From positions 1 to 7,944 of the forward strand of contig CALEWN010000026.1 of assembly GCA_937925385.1 (NCBI GenBank): a stretch of 7,944 nucleotides of DNA, written 5' to 3'. The notes under the pieces are model-generated. The model worked only from the letters and a program-made list of their open reading frames with translations. It did not search any database and was not told where the DNA came from. The position numbers and the translations under genes are program-made. Source of the stretch: an uncultured Senegalimassilia sp. (GTDB lineage: Bacteria > Actinomycetota > Coriobacteriia > Coriobacteriales > Eggerthellaceae). This document shows positions 1-4,218 of this stretch, one piece after another; positions within the stretch are counted from its first letter, which is position 1, and the number at the start of each line of letters is the position of its first letter.

Positions 1-777
1 GCTGAAAACGTCTCGGAGCAAGACGACCTCGCAAGCAACGTGGTGACGCTCCCCTGCTTGGCCATGCTGCCGGCCGAGCTGTGGGCCGCGCTGCTGGCCG
101 AAGGGGCCGACGTGCAGGTGGCCATCGACATGGAACGCTGCGAAACCTGCGCGAAGGCGGGCGGACCCGCACAAAGCCTCTACGCCGAACGCATCGCCCA
201 GGCCGAGGAATGGACGCAGCGCAATGTGGGGTTCGCGCCGTCGCTGCCCCAGGCGGCTGACGAGGGGCTGTTCGCCGGCCTGGCCAACGCCGGCGCCGAC
301 GGAGACCGCCGCAGCCTGTTCACCGATATGCTCTCGCAGCTCAAGGACGCGGCATCGGGCACCATGCGCGAACGCACCGACGCCCGCCTGCAAACGCTGC
401 GCGAGCAAAACGAGCGGTTCGCCGCTCATCAGCGGCTCGACCTGGGAAACGGCACGCAATTCAACAAGTTCGCGCCGCACGGGCGCGTGAAGCGCGTCAT
501 GGGAACATCGCGCAACCTGCTGCTGCAGGCGCTCGACGCACAGCCTGATATGGCCACACGGGTGGAACTCTCCCTGCCCGAAATCGATGCCGATGCCTGC
601 GAGGAATGCCTACGCTGCACCCGAGCCTGCCCCACCGGGGCGCTACTGCCCGATGCCCAAGACGGCACGCTTACCCTCGACTGGCGCTACTGTATAGGCT
701 GCGGCCTGTGCGAGTCGGCGTGCCCCCGCAATGCCATCACGTTAACAACCAAGCCCGTCTCCGAGGCTGCGTGCTAA
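1..777 (+). CDS. Iron-sulfur protein with two C-terminal 4Fe-4S motifs (5' end outside window)
   Basis: The frame is open from the first base to a TAA at 775-777, giving 258 visible residues. A GTG at 40 is possible as a start but has no Shine-Dalgarno sequence, so the gene most likely begins before the window. The C-terminus holds two classical ferredoxin motifs of the form C-x2-C-x2-C-x3-C-P, at visible residues 200-210 (CEECLRCTRACP) and 231-241 (CIGCGLCESACP). They should bind two [4Fe-4S] clusters and act in electron transfer. The N-terminal visible part has an LPC (Cys19), a Leu/Ala-rich helix ending in 'EGADVQV', and a C-x2-C (Cys47/Cys50). This loosely recalls MvhD-like hydrogenase/heterodisulfide-reductase iron-sulfur subunits, but the likeness is too weak for a name. 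The middle (about 60-190) is charged and helical. No signal peptide or membrane span is visible, so it is probably cytoplasmic. The ferredoxin domain is sure; the redox partner is unknown because the upstream neighbours are not visible. Confidence 0.85.
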   Translation, partial: AENVSEQDDLASNVVTLPCLAMLPAELWAALLAEGADVQVAIDMERCETCAKAGGPAQSLYAERIAQAEEWTQRNVGFAPSLPQAADEGLFAGLANAGADGDRRSLFTDMLSQLKDAASGTMRERTDARLQTLREQNERFAAHQRLDLGNGTQFNKFAPHGRVKRVMGTSRNLLLQALDAQPDMATRVELSLPEIDADACEECLRCTRACPTGALLPDAQDGTLTLDWRYCIGCGLCESACPRNAITLTTKPVSEAAC

Positions 778-780
778 GAT
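772..780 (+). promoter_or_regulatory. Possible extended -10 promoter for the Pro-rich membrane protein
   Basis: TGCTAAGAT fits an extended -10 element (TGn followed by TAAGAT) and overlaps the stop codon of the iron-sulfur gene. Transcription would start near 787 and give a leader of about 25 nt. No good -35 is found at 16-18 bp; a TTAACA at 742-747 lies too far away. The 33-nt gap has no terminator, so read-through from the upstream gene is equally possible. Confidence 0.3.
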
Positions 781-810
781 AGCCGGGAACAAACCGTTAG
801 GAGCGCTTCC

Positions 811-1941
811 ATGAACCAGCCTCGCAACAACCATGATTCCAATCCCTACGAATCAACTCAACAAACGCCCCCGCAAGGCGAACAGCCCGAAACCCCTGCG
901 GGCGCTACGCAAGCACACGGATCGCAAGCAGGCGGCAACGCCGGCATGAGCCCCAACGACCCCGCGCATTCGGCAGCGTCGCAAAGCCCGCAGCCTGACA
1001 CGGCTGCAAGCCCTGTACAGGCGCCCGGCAACGCCGACCCTGCCGCCGTCCCGCAAACCGCTCAGCAGCCTTCCGTATACGCCGCCGCCCCGCAGGCTCC
1101 CTACACGCAACCTTCCTATGGCGCACCTCAGCCGCCCGCAAACCCCTATGCTGCCGTCGCGCCGAAACCTGCGAAGAAGTGGCCTTGGGTGCTTCTGGGC
1201 TGCGCGCTGGCGTTTCTCATGGGGCTTGGCGGATGCGTGGGCTTCGCCACCGTGGGCATGGTGGCCGATTCGCTTCACAGCCGCGCCGACGGCGTGCATT
1301 CGTTCGATTTCGACGACCTGCCGTACGGCTACGACCCCGATGACCTGCCTGATAGCGATTATTACGGCGGTTTCACGCTTTCCGACATCAAGGAGGCGGC
1401 AGGCGACCTGCCCTGCGATATCGACGACGAGGGCAAGGCCGCCCCGGGCGTGTACGTGGTGGGTCGAGACATCGACGAGGGCCTGTACTTCCTCCAGGGA
1501 AACCCGTCGACCGAATCGGAGTGCTACCTGTTCGATCCCGAAGGGTTCGGCACCTACAACATGGACGCCGCGGTTACTTACACGGGCAATTACTTCGCCG
1601 ATCTTGAAGACGGGCAGGTCGTCGTGTTCATGCCCAGTTCCGCCAGCATGCTGATGATCCACGCCGACCAAGCCGATTTCCAGCCGCAGGCACCCTACGC
1701 CAGCGGCCTGTACCGCGTCGGCCAAGACATCCCCGCGGGAACCTACTCCATTGCCGTCAGCCCCGATGCCCCGCGCAACGCCTCGCAGGACTACGCCGCC
1801 TACGTTATGAAGGACCTGGATTTCGACGACGATTCCATCACCGACTCCAAGCCCTTGCTGCGCGGAAGCACGCAAACCATCACCGTGGAAAACGGCGAAT
1901 GGCTGGAGCTGTTCGGCACCACAGCAACGCCAACTGAATAA
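811..1941 (+). CDS. Pro/Gln-rich single-pass membrane protein with two extracytoplasmic GxYxVGxDI modules
   Basis: The 376-residue product starts at an ATG behind AGGAG (799-803, 7-nt spacing). Residues 1-120 are a low-complexity Pro/Gln/Ala/Ser tail with NPY and SYG-like spacers. KPAKK (119-123) then leads into one hydrophobic span at about 125-151. By the positive-inside rule the tail is cytoplasmic and the rest is outside. Residues 164-186 form an Asp/Tyr-rich acidic linker. The outer part holds two related modules. The first opens with PGVYVVGRDIDEGLYFL (212-228) and closes around LEDGQVVVF (265-273). The second opens with SGLYRVGQDIPAGTYSI (298-314) and closes around VENGEWLEL (359-367). 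The '(Y)xVGxDIPAGxY' motif is familiar from many secreted or membrane-anchored proteins of Gram-positive bacteria with no established biochemical role. No catalytic residues are evident; a structural or ligand-binding surface role is inference. A strong terminator follows immediately. Confidence 0.85.
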   Translation: MNQPRNNHDSNPYESTQQTPPQGEQPETPAGATQAHGSQAGGNAGMSPNDPAHSAASQSPQPDTAASPVQAPGNADPAAVPQTAQQPSVYAAAPQAPYTQPSYGAPQPPANPYAAVAPKPAKKWPWVLLGCALAFLMGLGGCVGFATVGMVADSLHSRADGVHSFDFDDLPYGYDPDDLPDSDYYGGFTLSDIKEAAGDLPCDIDDEGKAAPGVYVVGRDIDEGLYFLQGNPSTESECYLFDPEGFGTYNMDAAVTYTGNYFADLEDGQVVVFMPSSASMLMIHADQADFQPQAPYASGLYRVGQDIPAGTYSIAVSPDAPRNASQDYAAYVMKDLDFDDDSITDSKPLLRGSTQTITVENGEWLELFGTTATPTE

Positions 1942-1959
1942 CCCGCACAAGCCATCACG

Positions 1960-1993
1960 CGCCCTTCGACAAGCATCGGAGGGCGTTTCTTTC
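1960..1993 (+). terminator. Intrinsic terminator after the Pro-rich membrane protein
   Basis: A 10-bp stem with one G-U pair (CGCCCTTCGA at 1960-1969 pairs with TCGGAGGGCG at 1976-1985) encloses a 6-nt loop and is followed by TTTCTTTCT. It sits 18 nt after the stop codon at 1941 and only about 18 nt before the Shine-Dalgarno of the thioesterase. Confidence 0.85.
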
Positions 1994-2020
1994 TCACCCG
2001 CCACCACCGAAAGGACGCCC

Positions 2021-2422
2021 ATGCTCCCCGAAAACCCCGCCATCGATCAGGTTCGCGAGTTCTTCGCCGATGACAAGTTCGCCACGGAGGCCGCGGGCTG
2101 CACCGTCATCGAAGCCGCCATGGGCCACGCCGTTTGCGAGATGCCGCTCGAGCGTATCCACTACAATGCCCAAGGCGGCGTCATGGGCGGGGCGATTTTC
2201 ACCCTTGCCGACTTCTGCCTGGCCATCGCCTGTAACGTAAACGAGCAGCCCACGGTCTCGGTAAGCAATACCATCGAGTTCCTGAGCGCTGCCAAGGGAA
2301 GCAAGCTCATCGCCGAATGCGACGTCGACAAATCGGGAAGGAAGCTCGGCTTCTACACGGTGAACGTCTCCGACGACACGGGCCGCAAAGTGGCCCGCAT
2401 GACCGCAACCTGCTATCGATAG
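2021..2422 (+). CDS. PaaI-family hotdog-fold acyl-CoA thioesterase
   Basis: A 133-residue protein, the usual length for a single-hotdog PaaI/YdiI-type thioesterase, starting at an ATG behind AAGGA (2011-2015). The family signature is clear: HYNAQGGVMGGAIFTLADF (residues 47-65) is the loop and central helix, with Asn49 and Asp64 matching the conserved Asn and catalytic acidic residue. The later strands VSVSNTIEFLSAAKGSKL, a Gly-Arg-Lys turn and a C-terminal 'ARMTATCYR' strand match the rest of the fold. The usual HGG is MGG here (55-57), a substitution I believe is common in Gram-positive anaerobe homologues. The family hydrolyses acyl-CoA thioesters in the cytoplasm as a dimer or tetramer; the substrate cannot be read from sequence. 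A terminator lies just upstream with no evident promoter between. No terminator is seen downstream before the tRNA promoter. Confidence 0.9.
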   Translation: MLPENPAIDQVREFFADDKFATEAAGCTVIEAAMGHAVCEMPLERIHYNAQGGVMGGAIFTLADFCLAIACNVNEQPTVSVSNTIEFLSAAKGSKLIAECDVDKSGRKLGFYTVNVSDDTGRKVARMTATCYR

Positions 2423-2499
2423 CCGCCGGGAGGTGTTCCACCGAACTCGGTCGCACGGGCAAACTTGCGAATCAAGCGTGACCAGCCAAAGAACGATTC
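2423..2499. other. Intergenic spacer after the thioesterase, no gene
   Basis: No coding potential is seen. There are two small inverted repeats (GGTG/CACC at 2432-2442, CCGA/TCGG around 2441-2450), neither followed by a T-run, so no terminator is called. The spacer leads into the AT-rich tRNA promoter. Confidence 0.5.
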
Positions 2500-2521
2500 C
2501 GAAAAATTTTTTTCAAAATAG
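2500..2521 (+). promoter_or_regulatory. UP element of the tRNA-Ala promoter
   Basis: An AT-rich block (five A, seven T, one C, then AAAATA, from 2502) fits every fixed position of the full E. coli UP-element consensus nnAAAWWTWTTTTnnnAAAnnn, as recalled from the literature. It ends 4 nt before the -35, about where an element spanning -59 to -38 should lie. Such elements bind the RNA polymerase alpha C-terminal domains and drive rRNA and tRNA promoters. Confidence 0.7.
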
Positions 2522-2525
2522 GGGG

Positions 2526-2553
2526 TTGCGCGCTGAAACGGTTTCCGTATAAT
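2526..2553 (+). promoter_or_regulatory. Sigma-70-type promoter of tRNA-Ala
   Basis: TTGCGC (2526-2531) and a perfect TATAAT (2548-2553) are separated by 16 bp. The predicted start is near 2560, about 12 nt before the mature tRNA. The -35 keeps only TTG of the consensus, a weakness that the UP element may offset. Confidence 0.85.
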
Positions 2554-2571
2554 AGTCAACGCACCTGATTC

Positions 2572-2647
2572 GGGGCCTTAGCTCAGCTGGGAGAGCGCAT
2601 GGCTGGCAGCCATGAGGTCAGGGGTTCGATCCCCCTAGGCTCCACCA
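2572..2647 (+). tRNA. tRNA-Ala (anticodon GGC)
   Basis: The 76-nt cloverleaf folds completely. The acceptor arm GGGGCCT pairs with AGGCTCC (one G-U). The D arm is GCTC/GAGC. The anticodon stem CATGG/CCATG carries loop CTGGCAG, so bases 34-36 are GGC, which reads GCC and GCU alanine codons. The variable loop is 5 nt. The T arm AGGGG/CCCCT has loop TTCGATC. The discriminator is A, and the 3' CCA is encoded (2645-2647). It has its own promoter and terminator. No integrase or duplicated 3' tRNA end is seen, so there is no sign that it is an occupied attachment site. Confidence 0.97.
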
Positions 2648-2655
2648 AATTCAAC

Positions 2656-2679
2656 AGCCGCCTTTAGGGCGGCTTTTTT
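2656..2679 (+). terminator. Intrinsic terminator after tRNA-Ala
   Basis: AGCCGCC (2656-2662) pairs perfectly with GGCGGCT (2668-2674) across the loop TTTAG, and the stem runs into a T tract. It starts 9 nt after the tRNA CCA and ends 12 nt before the Shine-Dalgarno of the transporter, so it sits between the only visible promoter and that gene. Confidence 0.9.
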
Positions 2680-2701
2680 ATTGCCGCGGAAAGGGGAACC
2701 C

Positions 2702-4051
2702 ATGGCGCAAACTGCATCCGGCGATTCGCAAACCCGCGACTCGTTTACCTCGCGCACCGCCTTCATCATCGCCTGCATCGGATCGGCCGTAGGCCTATCG
2801 GGCATCTGGCTGTTCCCGTACCGCGTTTCACAGCTTGGCGGAGCGGCCTTCCTTATCCCCTACCTGTTCTTCGTCGTGCTGCTCGGCCTTACCGGCGTGG
2901 TCGGCGAGATGTCGTTCGGCCGCGCCATGGGATGCGGCCCGATGGGCGCGTTCGGCAAAGCTCTCGAGCTCAGGGGCATGCCCCACGCAACCCGCATCGG
3001 CAAAGTCATCGGCATCGTGCCCGTCCTTGCCGCGCTCGGCATCGCCATCGGCTACACCGTCGTTTTGGGATGGTTCCTCAAGTACCTTTTCGCCGCTGCA
3101 ACCGGAACCTTGCTCACCCAACCGGACATGGGCGGATACTTCAGCCAGATCACCGGCGATTTCGGAAGCATCGGCTGGCACGCCGCGGCGCTCATCATCA
3201 CCCTTGCCGTCATGATCTTGGGCATCTCGCGCGGCATCGAGCGCCTGAACAAGGTCATGATGCCGCTGTTCTTCGTCCTGTTCTGCGTACTGCTCGTTCG
3301 CGTGGCCATGTTGCCGGGCGCGCTTGACGGCTACGCATACCTGTTCATGCCGCGCTGGGAGGCGCTCGCCAACCCGCAAACCTGGGTGCTTGCGCTTGGG
3401 CAGGCGTTCTTCGGGCTCTCGCTGGCGGGCGGCGGCACGCTGGTCTACGGCAGCTACCTGAAGAAGGACGTGAACGTAGTCTCGTCGGCGCGCAACGTTG
3501 TGGTGTTCAGCACGCTGGCCGCGGTTTTGTCGGCCATGGTGGTGGTACCGGCTGTGTTCGCGTTCGGAGCCGACACCCAGGCAGGCCCCCCGCTTCTGTT
3601 CATCGTGCTCCCGCAAGTGTTCCAGGAGATGCCCTTCGGCGGGCTGTTCTGCTTCGTGTTCTTCCTGGCCGTGTCCTGCGCCGCCATCACCAGCCTGGTG
3701 AACCTCTACGAGCCGCCCATCGAGGCCCTGCAGCAGCAGGCGCGCCTTCCCCGCTGGGCCGCCGTGGCCATCGTGGCGGCGGTATCCATGGGCGTCGGCG
3801 CCTTCATTGAGAACGGTGATGCGGTCAGCGCATGGATGGATGCCGTCAGCATCTACGCGATCCCGCTGGGAGCCCTTATAGCGGCCGTGATGTTCTTCTG
3901 GGTGTGCCCCAAGGGCTTCGCCTCAAAACAGGCTCAGATGGGACGAGAGAAGCCCGTAGGCGCATGGTTCGAGTTCATGGGACGCTATCTGTTCGTCCCG
4001 CTCACGGCGATCGTCATCATCCTGGGCATCGTGCTCGGCGGCATCGGATAA
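2702..4051 (+). CDS. NSS (neurotransmitter:sodium symporter) family LeuT-fold transporter, divergent
   Basis: The start is the ATG at 2702 behind AAGGGG (2691-2696); an in-frame TTG at 2681 lies in the terminator region and is not favoured. The 449-residue protein shows about 11 hydrophobic spans (near 20-40, 48-68, 100-133, 161-177, 184-204, 228-250, 267-289, 313-336, 353-369, 378-400, 428-447), the size and topology of short bacterial NSS proteins such as MhsT. Family marks: Arg12 with Phe15 at the LeuT Arg5/Trp8 positions, GSAVGL in TM1, GGAAFLIPY, Tyr118 at the LeuT Tyr108 position, GISRGIERLNKVMMP in TM5, and FFGLSLAGGG in TM6. The Na2 residues (Gly27, Val30, Ala327, Thr330, Ser331) are kept. 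The Na1 ligands Asn27, Thr254 and Asn286 of LeuT become Gly34, Gly238 and Ser270, and gate Arg30 becomes Leu37. It should import an amino-acid-like solute with sodium; the substrate is unknown. Residue equivalences come from hand alignment. Confidence 0.9.
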   Translation: MAQTASGDSQTRDSFTSRTAFIIACIGSAVGLSGIWLFPYRVSQLGGAAFLIPYLFFVVLLGLTGVVGEMSFGRAMGCGPMGAFGKALELRGMPHATRIGKVIGIVPVLAALGIAIGYTVVLGWFLKYLFAAATGTLLTQPDMGGYFSQITGDFGSIGWHAAALIITLAVMILGISRGIERLNKVMMPLFFVLFCVLLVRVAMLPGALDGYAYLFMPRWEALANPQTWVLALGQAFFGLSLAGGGTLVYGSYLKKDVNVVSSARNVVVFSTLAAVLSAMVVVPAVFAFGADTQAGPPLLFIVLPQVFQEMPFGGLFCFVFFLAVSCAAITSLVNLYEPPIEALQQQARLPRWAAVAIVAAVSMGVGAFIENGDAVSAWMDAVSIYAIPLGALIAAVMFFWVCPKGFASKQAQMGREKPVGAWFEFMGRYLFVPLTAIVIILGIVLGGIG

Positions 4052-4074
4052 CATTCGGTCGCGAAACATCGCCC

Positions 4075-4090
4075 GGGGCGCCATCGCCCC
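4075..4090. repeat. Small GC-rich inverted repeat in the convergent spacer
   Basis: GGGGCG and CGCCCC form a perfect 6-bp stem around CCAT. No T-run follows on either strand, so it is not called a terminator. An 8-bp direct repeat, CATCGCCC, overlaps it (4068-4075 and 4083-4090). It may be only a by-product of high GC. Confidence 0.4.
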
Positions 4091-4121
4091 CTCATCCCGG
4101 TAACATCCCGAAAACCACGAA

Positions 4122-4155
4122 AGCCTGAATGCCCAAAAGAGCATGCAGGCTTTTT
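4122..4155. terminator. Intrinsic terminator between the convergent transporter and metH genes
   Basis: AGCCTGAATGC (4122-4132) pairs with GCATGCAGGCT (4141-4151), 10 of 11 pairs with one A-G mismatch, around an 8-nt loop. TTTTTC follows on the + strand, a good terminator for the transporter. On the - strand the stem is preceded by AAAAA and followed by TTTCGTGGTTTT, so it may also stop the methionine operon, less efficiently. No better - strand terminator is seen between 4156 and the metH stop at 4219. Confidence 0.85.
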
Positions 4156-4218
4156 CATATCAGCAAGGCAGCTCAGGTCGAAGCCGGCAACCGCCAAGCC
4201 GCGACAGCGCCGGCCGCG

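Noticed and set aside
853..2043. 396-codon open frame on the - strand opposite the membrane-protein gene
   Set aside because: It is antisense to a gene with a clear RBS, membrane span and repeated domain. Its product is Arg/Gly/Val-rich with no motif, and it crosses the terminator; high GC produces such shadow frames.
2432..2450. Small inverted repeats after the thioesterase as a terminator
   Set aside because: Stems are only 4 bp and no T-run follows.
2572..2647. tRNA-Ala as an integration (att) site
   Set aside because: No integrase, phage gene, composition shift or repeated tRNA 3' end is seen on either side.
2681..2701. In-frame TTG extension of the transporter
   Set aside because: It starts directly after the terminator T-run and has no ribosome site; the ATG at 2702 has AAGGGG at good spacing.
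2828..3616. - strand open frame opposite the transporter
   Set aside because: Its charged Glu/His/Arg-rich product is the antisense of hydrophobic membrane codons, and the + strand gene is certain.
4183..4216. GCCGGC inverted repeat upstream of the terminator, near the metH stop
   Set aside because: The loop between the two 6-bp arms is long and no T-run follows on the - strand; it is likely chance in GC-rich sequence.
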